A DNA stretch of 64,000 nucleotides from Rhizobium sp. BK196 (GTDB lineage Bacteria > Pseudomonadota > Alphaproteobacteria > Rhizobiales > Rhizobiaceae). Position 1 is the first letter of the stretch. Each line of letters begins with the position of its first letter. Location: the NCBI RefSeq assembly GCF_014193255.1, contig NZ_JACHZB010000006.1, positions 186,001 through 250,000 on the forward strand, in the 5' to 3' direction. This document shows positions 26,901 to 33,502 of this stretch, piece after piece. Made by a program: the position numbers and the translations under genes. The notes below the pieces were generated by a model. It had not been told where the DNA came from and did not search any database. It saw only the letters and a list, made by a program, of their open reading frames with translations.

Positions 26901-27230
26901 TCCACCGGCACCAAACTCGCGACCGCCACCTTCACCAACACCACGGCGAGCGGCTGGCAGACGGTGAACTTTGCAACAGCCGTCTCCATCACCGCCAACA
27001 CCACCTATGTCGCCTCCTACCACACAACAGGTGCCTACGTGGCGACGGATGCCTTCTTCACCAATGCCGTGACAAATGGTCCGCTTACGGCTCAATCAAG
27101 TGCCGTCGCTGGCGGCAACGGCGTCTACGCTTATGGCGGCTCCGCCACCGCGGGGCTCTTCCCAACCAGTTCATACGATTCAGCGAATTACTATGCCGAT
27201 GTGATCTTCCGCCCGCAGCTTGCCGCATGA
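20922..27230 (+). CDS. Giant modular protein: N,N-dimethylformamidase-like domain plus DUF4082/VCBS/cadherin-like repeats
   Basis: 2102 residues. Residues 1-~340 are a low-complexity, Ser/Gly/Ala-rich lead without a recognisable signal peptide. About 341-830 resembles the C-terminal domain of N,N-dimethylformamidase large subunits (IDIYRLGYYGGMGARKV; VDAGHDEYWSGQQR; WSGNEVYWRTRW). An Ig-like segment (~845-930) follows, then DUF4082 (~936-1092), VCBS + cadherin/He_PIG-like unit (1095-1320), a second such unit (1321-1546), DUF4082 (1545-1709), a third VCBS/cadherin-like unit (1710-1935) and a last DUF4082 (1934-2101). VCBS and DUF4082 modules are typical of very large secreted or surface adhesion proteins. 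No RTX nonapeptides and no secretion genes are adjacent. The start codon is uncertain; GAGAGGG precedes ATG 20922. Presumably surface or exoproteome; enzyme activity not established. Confidence 0.85.
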   Translation: MYRNARRWAPRSLLVDSWAPRWWSVGGKAKPRKNADQPEDSAQLATSIGDKGGGLAGNSDNNFVLSGHDNEPGADTVDEADGRGDIDHVSPSLADAFAAARESSFRSRESDASVLSAHSPVFAAFGQNANGSRSYAGIGTMGEDPLAPYLPQSPGPTVSGQGSAAVAGRRAHSGKVVILESSPSAAAVAAHHGGSNSLAFGMPFGVCGCGYFTSPTRILDWAHGGAMLQQDGQLPGTRLTEGPDYVATIKRAIGASVSDPLLDRDLSPLSGWRGTAKWTDSTILNGSLPGGGEMGTATGTKGVGVLSGSVTTPPTTQRSLTTQNLAATATATAVNAVVAENQKPGNPQSEWGIVGAGSSNIEGFATDISVDNGKTISFKINTNSNNYRIDIYRLGYYGGMGARKVTTIQHTGVQNQPNPLRNATTGTVDAGNWAVSASWTVPDDAVSGVYIAKLVRQDGTFGENQIPFIVRDDDSHSDIVFQTADETWQAYNGWGGANFYGGNGPATGQGAGRAYAVSYNRPIATRGGVGTYAGPQDYLFGAEYAGIYWLEQNGYDVSYLSGVDVDRYGSLLLNHKTYVDAGHDEYWSGQQRTNVEAARDAGVNLMFWSGNEVYWRTRWGNAYSADGTPYRTLISYKETWAPGSSIDPSNEWTGTFRDPRLSPPAIGGGNPENSLTGQLFKVDDVGSNLGAITVGYDDANLRFWRNTSVANLQPGQTATLTKNYLGYEWDEAVDNGFDPAGLVKLSSTTLPVSTYLLDYGNTTGSATATHNLTLYRAPSGALVFGAGTVYWTWGLSNNHDNEATPTDPRVQQAMVNLLADMGIQPGTLQSGLVATTGSTDHTAPTSVITVPSTATVGSTVTISGTATDTGGGVIAGVEVSTDNGASWHPATGDENWTYTWSPQVAGSYTILSRAVDDSINLETPSAGRTVTVSGPSYTSLFGSATPAVVNTGDTSAVELGVKFQTSVAGNVTGIRFYKGSQDTGTHTGSLWSSAGTRLATLTFTNETASGWQIAYFSSPVALTAGQTYTASYHTNTGHYSTTANYFVSNVTSGPLTAPASGNGVYAYGSNSLFPTSTFEQTNYWVDVMFTTPGSNTTPTAVADAGDATEKGGVANGSGGVVASGNVLTNDTDPDAGDTKTVTAVTFGSTSGTLGSALNGTYGSLVLSASGAYSYAVNETNATVQALRQSTNTLSDVFSYTMRDAAGATATASLTITIHGANDAPVLAVQTATQNGTVGSAFSFTLPTTTFTDVDSGETLTYTATSADGTALPAWLAFNASTRTFSGTPTTGGNYGVKVTATDLGGLAANETFSIAVSTPGNTTPTAVADAGDATEKGGVANGSGGVVASGNVLTNDTDPDAGDTKTVTAVTFGSTSGTLGSALNGTYGSLVLSASGAYSYAVNETNATVQALRQSTNTLSDVFSYTMRDAAGATATASLTITIHGANDAPVLAVQTATQNGTVGSAFSFVLPTTTFTDVDSGETLTYTATSADGTALPAWLAFNASTRTFSGTPTTSGTYGVKVTATDLGGLAANETFNIAVSTAPATYSLFNASSTPAQTNLNDGQQLELGVKFQSNVAGDITGIKFYRSANDNGQNVVDLWSSTGTKLATATFTNTTASGWQTVNFATAVSITANTTYVASYHTTGAYVATNNFYTTAVTSGPLTAPASGNGVYAYGGSATAGIFPNATYSAANYWADVVFRPSTPGNTTPTAVADTGDATEKGGVANGSGGVVASGNVLTNDTDPDAGDTKTVTAVTFGSTSGTLGSALNGTYGSLVLSASGAYSYAVNETNATVQALRQSTNTLSDVFSYTMRDAAGATATASLTITIHGANDAPVLAVQTATQNGTVGSAFSFVLPTTTFTDVDSGETLTYTATSADGTALPAWLAFNASTRTFSGTPTTGGNYGVKVTATDLGGLAANESFSIAVSTAPATYSLFNASSTPAQTNLNDGQQLELGVKFQSNVAGDITGIKFYRSANDNGQNVVDLWSSTGTKLATATFTNTTASGWQTVNFATAVSITANTTYVASYHTTGAYVATDAFFTNAVTNGPLTAQSSAVAGGNGVYAYGGSATAGLFPTSSYDSANYYADVIFRPQLAA
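24204..24881 (+). repeat. 678-bp VCBS/cadherin-like repeat, copy 1
   Basis: Encodes residues 1095-1320 of the giant protein. It is nearly identical in DNA to the copies beginning at 24882 and 26049; over the central ~300 bp (for example from the NVLTNDTDPDAGD codons to GANDAP) I see almost no differences. Confidence 0.9.
24882..25559 (+). repeat. 678-bp VCBS/cadherin-like repeat, copy 2
   Basis: Directly adjoins copy 1. Together with the following DUF4082 segment it forms a 1167-bp unit whose second occurrence starts at 26049. Confidence 0.9.
25554..26048 (+). repeat. DUF4082 repeat (middle copy)
   Basis: Begins with the APATYSLFNASSTPAQ codons and is nearly identical for ~330 bp to the copy starting at 26721 (offset exactly 1167 bp). 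The two diverge near the end (NNFYTTAVTSG versus DAFFTNAVTNG). Confidence 0.85.
26049..26726 (+). repeat. 678-bp VCBS/cadherin-like repeat, copy 3
   Basis: Third copy, offset 1167 bp from copy 2; differs from it by a small number of bases (for example Asp-Ala-Gly to Asp-Thr-Gly near the start). Confidence 0.9.
26721..27227 (+). repeat. DUF4082 repeat (C-terminal copy)
   Basis: Last module of the giant protein. Nearly identical to the middle copy until about 27045 and then diverged, with a four-residue insertion (SSAVAGGNGVYAYGG). Confidence 0.85.
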
Positions 27231-27321
27231 CGCATCGGGGATGGGCTACGCACGGGATTCGAATGAGGTTCATACGACATATACGTCAATTGTTCCGAGT
27301 ATCCATATTCAGGACATGCCG

Positions 27322-28506
27322 ATGAACAGGATCAAGCGGCTCCCGGTGAGCGTGCTTGCCGGCTTTCTCGGCGCCGGCAAGACGACGCTTCTCAGTCACG
27401 TTCTTAACAATCGCGAAGGCTTGCGAGTTGCCGTGATCGTCAACGACATGAGTGAGGTGAACATAGACGCAAACCTCATTCGAGCCGGCGACTGCAATCT
27501 CTCGCATACCACGGAGACATTGGTCGAGCTCAGCAATGGCTGCATATGCTGCACCCTGCGCAACGACTTGCTGACGGAAGTGCGGCGGCTGGCCGAAGAG
27601 GACCGGTACGATTATCTGTTGATTGAGGGCACTGGCATTGCCGAGCCGCGCCCCATCGCGGCAACTTTCTCCTTCCGCGACGAGAACGGGGTTTCGCTCT
27701 CCGATTTCGCCAGGCTCGACACGATGGTAACCGTGGTCGACGCTGCAAACCTATTAGCCGACTACAGTAGCGCCGATCTGCTCGCTGACCGCGGCCTGCA
27801 GCGGGATGGTGAGGACCGGCGCACCCTTATCGATCTGTTGGTGGACCAGATCGAATTTGCCGATGTCGTCGTCATCAACAAGATCTCGGATGCGACCAAA
27901 GAGGTTCGCGCGGAGGTCCGCAAGATAGTTGCGTCTCTCAATCCGGATGCGCGACAGGTGGAGACGGATCTCGGCAACGTCTCCCTGGCAACCGTCCTCA
28001 ATACCGGCCTCTTCGACGAAGAAAAGGCTGCCGCGCATCCTTTGTGGCACAAGGAATTGTACAGCCCGGGTGACCATGTTCCGGAGACGGAGGAATACGG
28101 GGTATCGAGCTTTGTCTATCGCACGAGGCGTCCCTTTGATCCCAAGCGGTTTCGCGCATTCCTGGACGAGCCCTGGCCGGGAGTGCTGCGCGCCAAGGGT
28201 CATTTCTGGCTTGCCACACGCCCGCGTCACGTAGGCCTTATGTCGGCTGCAGGGGTGCAGCGACGCTGCGAACCCATGGGTCTGTGGTGGGCGGCCGTTC
28301 CGCGACAGGACTGGCCGAGCCATCAGCAGTTTCGTCAGCACCTGCAAAGCCAATGGGACAGCGCCTGGGGCGATCGCCGGCAGGAGCTTGTGTTCATCGG
28401 CGTTGGCATGGACGAGACGGGTGTGCGGACCGCGTTGGACGATTGCCTCGCCAGCGCCGATCCGCGCGACTGGGCGGCCCTCGAAGATCCGTTCCCGGCC
28501 TGGTAG
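27322..28506 (+). CDS. COG0523 (CobW/ZNG1-type) GTPase, putative metal chaperone
   Basis: 394-residue P-loop GTPase. Walker A GFLGAGKTT (residues 14-22), the metal-binding GCICC motif that defines COG0523, EGTGIAEPRPI (Walker B region) and a C-terminal CobW_C domain (SSFVYRTRRPFDPKRF) are present. The base-recognition motif reads NKIS followed by Asp instead of canonical NKxD. Members deliver zinc, cobalt or other metals to client enzymes; client and metal unknown. ATG 27322 has AGGA 7 nt upstream and is preferred over 27316 and 27220. No Zur-like palindrome was recognised upstream. It lies 91 nt after the giant gene and may or may not be co-transcribed. Confidence 0.88.
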   Translation: MNRIKRLPVSVLAGFLGAGKTTLLSHVLNNREGLRVAVIVNDMSEVNIDANLIRAGDCNLSHTTETLVELSNGCICCTLRNDLLTEVRRLAEEDRYDYLLIEGTGIAEPRPIAATFSFRDENGVSLSDFARLDTMVTVVDAANLLADYSSADLLADRGLQRDGEDRRTLIDLLVDQIEFADVVVINKISDATKEVRAEVRKIVASLNPDARQVETDLGNVSLATVLNTGLFDEEKAAAHPLWHKELYSPGDHVPETEEYGVSSFVYRTRRPFDPKRFRAFLDEPWPGVLRAKGHFWLATRPRHVGLMSAAGVQRRCEPMGLWWAAVPRQDWPSHQQFRQHLQSQWDSAWGDRRQELVFIGVGMDETGVRTALDDCLASADPRDWAALEDPFPAW

Positions 28507-28516
28507 GCGAAAGCCC

Positions 28517-29698
28517 TCAGTCGTCGAGATAGCGTTCGGTCAAGCGCGCCCACATCGCAGAGCCCGCCGTCAGGGATTTGTCGGCAAAGTCGTATTTGGC
28601 GCTGTGCAGGATCGCAGATTCCACACCATTGCCCAGCCGCAGGAAGCTGCCGGGTTTGTGCTCGAGGAAATGGGCGAAGTCCTCACTGCCGGGGATGAGG
28701 TTGCAGAGGGCTACCTTGTCGGCACCGACAAGCTCTTCTGCAACCTTGCGGGCGAATTCGGTCTCCGCCTCCGAATTGACGACCACGGGATGTCCGCGCG
28801 TGTATTCGATTTCCGCGGTTGCGCCGTAACCGTCGGCAATGGTCTCAGTAAGCCTGCGGATCCTGGCTTCCAAGGTGTCGCGCACCTTCGGATCGAAGGA
28901 GCGGATGCTGAGCAGCAGTTTTGCACTTTCTGGGATGACGTTTGCTGCCTCGCCGGCGTGGATTGCCCCGACCGTGACGACGGCGGTCTGTGTCGGATCG
29001 ATGCTGCGGGAGACGACCGATTGCAGGCTGATGACGAGGTTGCAGGCAACGACCACCGGATCGACGGTCAGATGCGGCCGCGAGGCGTGGCCGCCCTTGC
29101 CCCTGATGACGATCTCGGCGCTGTCGGCAGCGGCCATCAGCGGGCCGGACCTCATCAGCCAGGTACCTTCGGGTGCGCCCGGATGATTGTGCAGGCCGAA
29201 AATGACGTCGAAGGGAAAGCGTTCGAACAGTCCGTCAGCGATCATGGCCGGCGCACCACTCACCGCGCCTGCTTCCTCGGCCGGCTGGAAAATCAGATTG
29301 ACGGTGCCGTTGAAGCGGCGCGTGCGCGCCAGATATTCGGCCGCGCCAAGAAGGATCGTCGTGTGGCCGTCATGTCCGCAGGCATGCATCTTGCCGGCAA
29401 CCGTGCTGGCATAGGGGCGGCCCGTTTCTTCGGTGATCGGCAGGGCATCCATGTCGGCGCGAATGGCGATGCTCTTCTTTCCGGCTCCGACCGTCATGCG
29501 CGCAACCACGCCATGGCCGCCGACATTGCGGGTCACTTCATAGCCCCAGGATTCGAGCTTTTCAGCAACGAAACGGGCTGTTTCGGTTTCCTCGAAGGAG
29601 AGTTCGGGGTGGGCGTGGAGATGCCGGCGGATGGCCGTCAGCTCCGCTTCCATAGGTTCGAAATCGGAGAGGCGGGCAAAGTCATTGTCGAGGGACAT
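28517..29698 (-). CDS. M20-family amidohydrolase (hippurate/N-acyl-amino-acid hydrolase)
   Basis: 393-residue cytosolic metallohydrolase of the M20D (HipO/AmaA) type. The motifs IRADMDALP, ACGHDGHT, PAEE, GLHNHPG and GSEDFAHFLE carry the metal ligands and catalytic Glu; the dimerisation domain begins at GKGGHASRPH. Such enzymes release free amino acid from N-acyl or N-aroyl amino acids. The gene is the last of a minus-strand cluster with a polar-amino-acid importer, 80 nt after the ATPase, suggesting that the imported substrate is an acyl-amino acid. Start at 29698 (MSLDNDFARL). Confidence 0.9.
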   Translation of the reverse strand: MSLDNDFARLSDFEPMEAELTAIRRHLHAHPELSFEETETARFVAEKLESWGYEVTRNVGGHGVVARMTVGAGKKSIAIRADMDALPITEETGRPYASTVAGKMHACGHDGHTTILLGAAEYLARTRRFNGTVNLIFQPAEEAGAVSGAPAMIADGLFERFPFDVIFGLHNHPGAPEGTWLMRSGPLMAAADSAEIVIRGKGGHASRPHLTVDPVVVACNLVISLQSVVSRSIDPTQTAVVTVGAIHAGEAANVIPESAKLLLSIRSFDPKVRDTLEARIRRLTETIADGYGATAEIEYTRGHPVVVNSEAETEFARKVAEELVGADKVALCNLIPGSEDFAHFLEHKPGSFLRLGNGVESAILHSAKYDFADKSLTAGSAMWARLTERYLDD

Positions 29699-29778
29699 GG
29701 CAATTCCAATTTGATGGGCGCGGTATCGCCGGTCGGCTCGCGCTGAAGCCAGCCGGCAGGGCATGGGGAGCCGCCGCG

Positions 29779-30558
29779 CTAGATGAAGCGCGACAGGAAG
29801 CTTCTGGTGCGCGGGTGCTGCGGGTTGCCGATCACCTCTTCCGGCTTGCCCTGTTCCACGACCTTACCGCCATCCATGAAGACGACGCGGTCGGCCGCTT
29901 CCCGCGCAAAGCCGATCTCATGAGTGACGACGATCATGGTCAGACCCTGATTTGCCAGATCCCGCATGGTGGCGAGAACCTCGCCGACCAGCTCGGGATC
30001 GAGTGCCGAGGTCGGCTCGTCGAAGAGCATCAGCTTCGGCTTGATGGCCAGCGCGCGGGCGATCGCCACGCGCTGCTGCTGGCCCCCGGAAAGCTGACGC
30101 GGATAGCTGTCGGCCTTGGCCGAAAGCCCGACCCGTTCGAGCAGCCCGAGCGCATTTTCGGTCGCGACCTTTCGACTTTCACCGTGTATGCCGACCGGCG
30201 CCTCGATGATGTTCTGCAGCGCCGTCATATGCGGGTAGAGATTGAACTGCTGGAACACCATGCCGATCTTGCGCCGCTGCAGGGCAATGGCATGGTTCGA
30301 CAGCTGCAGCAGCCGGTCCTTGTGCAGGCGGTAGCCGATCTGTTCGCCGTCCACCTCGATCGAACCCTGATTGATGGATTCGAGGTGGTTGATACAGCGC
30401 AGGAACGTCGACTTGCCGGAGCCGGAGGGGCCAAGGACGACGACGACCTCGCCTGGCGCGACGTCGAGATCGATCCCCTTCAGGACTTCCAGATCTGCGA
30501 AGGACTTGTGGACATTGCGTGCCTTGACGAGAGGCTCGATAGTGGCGATCTCGTTCAT
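29779..30558 (-). CDS. Polar amino acid ABC transporter ATP-binding protein (GlnQ type)
   Basis: 259-residue ATPase with Walker A GPSGSGKST, Q-loop FQQFNLYPHMT, signature LSGGQQQR, Walker B LMLFDEPTSALD and VTHEIGFA, the usual GlnQ/OccP pattern and length. Its start overlaps the permease stop by 4 nt. It energises import of amino acids or derivatives at the inner membrane. Confidence 0.95.
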   Translation of the reverse strand: MNEIATIEPLVKARNVHKSFADLEVLKGIDLDVAPGEVVVVLGPSGSGKSTFLRCINHLESINQGSIEVDGEQIGYRLHKDRLLQLSNHAIALQRRKIGMVFQQFNLYPHMTALQNIIEAPVGIHGESRKVATENALGLLERVGLSAKADSYPRQLSGGQQQRVAIARALAIKPKLMLFDEPTSALDPELVGEVLATMRDLANQGLTMIVVTHEIGFAREAADRVVFMDGGKVVEQGKPEEVIGNPQHPRTRSFLSRFI

Positions 30559-31496
30559 GCGCCTGCCCCCGTAGCCTGCGCCATGACGGCCGCCTCCTTT
30601 GCAGGCTTGGCGGCGCCCGTGCGCCGATCGCCGCGACTGTAATAGCGCTCGATATAGGCCTGGCCGACATTCAGGACCGACGTGATGAGCAGGTACCAGA
30701 GCACGGCGACGAGCAGCATCGGCACGATCTCGAAGGTGCGGTTATAGATCGACTGCACCGAATAGAGGAGATCGGCCATGGCGATGACGCTGACGAGAGA
30801 GGTCGCCTTGATCATGCTGATCAGCTGGTTGCCGGTCGGCGGAACGATCGAGCGCATGGCCTGCGGAATGATGATGCGGCGAAGCGCGCGGATGCGCGTC
30901 ATGCCGAAGGCTTCCGCCGTCTCGTACTGGCCCTTGTCTACCGAGAGGAGGCCACCGCGGATGATTTCCGCCATATAGGCGGACTCGTTGAGTGCGAGTC
31001 CGGCAATTGCAGCCGTCATCGGGCTGATCACCGAATTCGTATCCCAACTCATGAAAGTCGGGCCGAAGGGGATGCCGATCGACAGCGTCGGAAAGAGCGT
31101 CGAAAGATTGTACCAGAAGATCAGTTGCACCAGGAGCGGTGTTCCGCGGAAGAACCAGATGAACAGCGAGGCGAGCGAGCTCGCCAGCCGGTCGCTCGAC
31201 ATTCTCGCGACGGCCAGCACGAGGCCGAGAGCGATGCCGATGATCATCGCGACGACCGTCAGGCCGAGCGAGACGTAAAGGCCGCTGATGACGGTCGGGT
31301 CGAAGAAATAGTGTGCGACGACCGGCCAGCCGAAATTCTCGTTATGCGCGACCGACCAGGCGCAATAGGCGGCGATCGCAAGTGTGATCACCCAGGCTGC
31401 GACGCGGCTTTTGGGGAAGGGTTTGTGGGCGTGGGCCACATCCCTGCTTCTTGCATCGCCCTGGGGCGATGCAAGTGTTTGCGTTTGTGTGCTCAT
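30555..31496 (-). CDS. Polar amino acid ABC transporter permease (HisM/GlnP type)
   Basis: 313-residue single permease, longer than usual because of a ~35-residue hydrophilic N-terminus. The HisM-type domain shows GLYVSLGLTVVAMIIG, WFFRGTPLLVQLIFWY and the EAA-like loop ETAEAFGMTRIRALRRIIIPQAMRSIVP. There is no second permease gene, so the channel is probably a homodimer. Overlaps both neighbours by 4 nt. Confidence 0.93.
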   Translation of the reverse strand: MSTQTQTLASPQGDARSRDVAHAHKPFPKSRVAAWVITLAIAAYCAWSVAHNENFGWPVVAHYFFDPTVISGLYVSLGLTVVAMIIGIALGLVLAVARMSSDRLASSLASLFIWFFRGTPLLVQLIFWYNLSTLFPTLSIGIPFGPTFMSWDTNSVISPMTAAIAGLALNESAYMAEIIRGGLLSVDKGQYETAEAFGMTRIRALRRIIIPQAMRSIVPPTGNQLISMIKATSLVSVIAMADLLYSVQSIYNRTFEIVPMLLVAVLWYLLITSVLNVGQAYIERYYSRGDRRTGAAKPAKEAAVMAQATGAGA

Positions 31497-32383
31497 TTCG
31501 GAAGCGTCCCACCGAGGTTGATGCCGGGCTCCTTGATCATGTTGTTCTCAAGGCCCCACTTCTTCATGATCGCGGCATAGGTGCCGTTATCCATCAGCAC
31601 CTTGACTGCGTCACGCAGGACCGCGCCGAGCGGCGACCCCTTCGCGACAACCGCGCCCTGATAGAGGTTCTCGAAGCCGTTCTTCTGTCCGACACCTGTC
31701 AGTTCCAGCTGGCCGTTGGCCTGCGACACGAAATAGGTGAGCGGCGCCTGGGAGGAGAAGAAGGCATCCGACCGCTTGGAGCGGACGGCCAGGATCGAGC
31801 TCGGCTGGTCGGTGAAAGACTGCACTTCGATGGCGCCCTTGCCATCGGTCTTGCACTTTTCGGCCTGCACCTGGATGACCTTTTCGGCCGAGCCGCCGGC
31901 CATGACGGCAATGCGGTTGCCGCAGGCCGTATCGAGCGAGGTGATGCCCTTCGGGTTGCCCTTCTGTACAGAGAAGACCACGAATTCCTGCACCCAGTCG
32001 ACGAAATCATTGGATTCCTCGCGGCTCTTGAAGTCGCCGACGGGACCGAAGGCAAACTGGTAACGGCCGGAATTGACGCCGGCGAGCAGCGCCGGCAGCC
32101 CACCGACGGTCTCATGCTCGATCTTGACGCCGAGGATCTGACCGAGCGCATCGGTGAGATCGGCGCTCGCGCCGGTCATCTCGGTGCCCGTGACGATTTC
32201 ATAGGGAGGAAACGAGCCATTGTTGACGGAGATCATCTTGCCGGACGTGCGGATCGCTTCGGGCAACTGCGCATGAAGCGCGTCGTTGACCGAAAGCTTG
32301 GGCAGGGCCGCATCTTCAGCGAAGGCCGTTCCCGAGATCATCACGCTCGTCAGAGCAAGGCATGCAATTTTCCTGATCGACAT
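31493..32383 (-). CDS. Amino-acid-type periplasmic binding protein (family 3)
   Basis: 296 residues with a Sec signal peptide (1-22, cleavage after AFA). Family-3 features include FPPYEIVTGTEMTGASADLTDALG and the interdomain segment ACGNRIAVMAGGSAEKV. Two cysteines (TACGNR and EKCKT) could form the disulfide often seen in this family. First gene of the ABC set; ligand unknown, but an acyl-amino acid is suggested by the M20 hydrolase downstream. Confidence 0.92.
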   Translation of the reverse strand: MSIRKIACLALTSVMISGTAFAEDAALPKLSVNDALHAQLPEAIRTSGKMISVNNGSFPPYEIVTGTEMTGASADLTDALGQILGVKIEHETVGGLPALLAGVNSGRYQFAFGPVGDFKSREESNDFVDWVQEFVVFSVQKGNPKGITSLDTACGNRIAVMAGGSAEKVIQVQAEKCKTDGKGAIEVQSFTDQPSSILAVRSKRSDAFFSSQAPLTYFVSQANGQLELTGVGQKNGFENLYQGAVVAKGSPLGAVLRDAVKVLMDNGTYAAIMKKWGLENNMIKEPGINLGGTLPK

Positions 32384-32430
32384 TGTTCATTTCCCCTGTT
32401 TGGTTCGAATTTATGCGTTTCGTGTTGCGC

Positions 32431-33408
32431 TCACCCGATACGGCTACCGTCCACATCGAAGGAGAAGAGCTCTTCCGGCGTCATCAGCTGTGGCAGTATG
32501 CCCTGGATGTGAAGCTCGTTGGCGAAATCGGCGATCATCTTGCGGTTGACCGCAAAGCCGCTGGCCTCCCAGCCGACCGGAAGCTCGGCCGCAGACTTCA
32601 AAAGCTCGTCCATCATGAAGGGCGAGGTGTCTGCGTATTTGCGGCGTTTGCTCAGCCACATCCGCTGCGATTCATCGATCAGCTTGCTGAGTTCTTCGAT
32701 CACCCACGGGTTCTCAGCGACGATGCCCGCTTTGATGCCGATCAGATGCATTCCTGGAACATAGCCCACATCAGAGAAATATCGACGTTCGGCACTTCTG
32801 AAATCGGAAAGGACCTGCCGGAACGGCGATCCGCCGGAGAAATAGCCGTCAGGCATAAAAGGCGTGAAGATTGCATCAAGGAAGCCTTCCTTGAGCAGGT
32901 CGACCATGGGACGCTCACCGGGAGCCGCTTCGATGCGGCCGGGCCGGCCGAACCCGTCCAGACGATCGACGACCGGATGCGCTTGCGTCAGGCGGCCCGC
33001 ATACCACATGGCATCTTCGACGCCGACGCCATCGCGGCGCAGCGCCGCTCTGGTCCAGGTGTTTCCGGAGTCGCGCCACCCAGTGACGCCGATACGCTTT
33101 CCGGCCAGCTGACCGAGTTCGGTGATGGGGCCGTCCTTGCGGGTGATGATGCAGCGGTGACGGAAGCCGCGCATGATGAAGTTCGGAATGCCGACGACAC
33201 TCTCGTCGCCATCAATGCGTAGCTGCGTGTAGCGGCTGAAGGACATTTCCGCGACATCGTAATGATCGCTCTTGCCGAGATGCGAGAGCAATGTGCCGAC
33301 GCGGTCGACCCTGATGTCAAGCTTGGGAGAGGAGACATCGCCGAGGACCAGAGGCGTCATGTAGTCCCAGTCACGCAGGGCAAGTCGCAGGCTAAGGGGC
33401 ATCGGCAT
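32431..33408 (-). CDS. Dihydroxyphthalate-decarboxylase-like / NMT1-type binding-fold protein
   Basis: 325-residue protein with the type II periplasmic-binding fold and the pattern of 4,5-dihydroxyphthalate decarboxylase (Pht5) relatives: LRLALRDWDYMTPLVLGDV at the start, YDVAEMSFSRYTQL, GKRIGVTGWRDSGNTWTRAAL, and DAIFTPFMPDGYF. There is no signal peptide, so it acts in the cytosol, as an enzyme or a ligand-binding protein, and not as a classical importer component. First gene of the minus-strand cluster, 47 nt before the binding-protein gene, and divergent from the MocR regulator across a palindromic gap. Function in this locus is unknown. Confidence 0.75.
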   Translation of the reverse strand: MPMPLSLRLALRDWDYMTPLVLGDVSSPKLDIRVDRVGTLLSHLGKSDHYDVAEMSFSRYTQLRIDGDESVVGIPNFIMRGFRHRCIITRKDGPITELGQLAGKRIGVTGWRDSGNTWTRAALRRDGVGVEDAMWYAGRLTQAHPVVDRLDGFGRPGRIEAAPGERPMVDLLKEGFLDAIFTPFMPDGYFSGGSPFRQVLSDFRSAERRYFSDVGYVPGMHLIGIKAGIVAENPWVIEELSKLIDESQRMWLSKRRKYADTSPFMMDELLKSAAELPVGWEASGFAVNRKMIADFANELHIQGILPQLMTPEELFSFDVDGSRIG

Positions 33409-33441
33409 TCACTCGCAAAGACCTTGTTTTCAGAACAATTA

Positions 33442-33487
33442 AATGTTCAAAATTACCTGATCAAATGTTATTACGTTATTGAACATT
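33442..33487. promoter_or_regulatory. Putative MocR operator: spaced inverted repeat with a third half-site
   Basis: AATGTTCAA (33442-33450) and TTGAACATT (33479-33487) are perfect 9-bp inverted arms, and a further AATGTT (33464-33469) lies 22 bp, about two helical turns, after the first in direct orientation. The stretch is very AT-rich compared with flanking genes and is the only DNA between the divergent cluster and the MocR gene. Confidence 0.6.
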
Positions 33488-33502
33488 AAAAGTGGCGATT
33501 AA

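Noticed and set aside
26229..27095. 288-codon frame antisense to the giant gene (with shorter copies near 24.4 and 25.1 kb)
   Set aside because: Shadow of the high-GC third positions in the repeats; it recurs with each repeat copy and has Gly/Arg-rich nonsense composition.
24204..27227. CRISPR-like repetition
   Set aside because: Repeat units are hundreds of bases long, in frame and protein-coding; no short regular repeats with spacers.
28388..29746. 452-codon frame antisense to the M20 amidohydrolase gene
   Set aside because: The opposite strand encodes a clear M20 enzyme with all motifs; the antisense frame has no recognisable domain.
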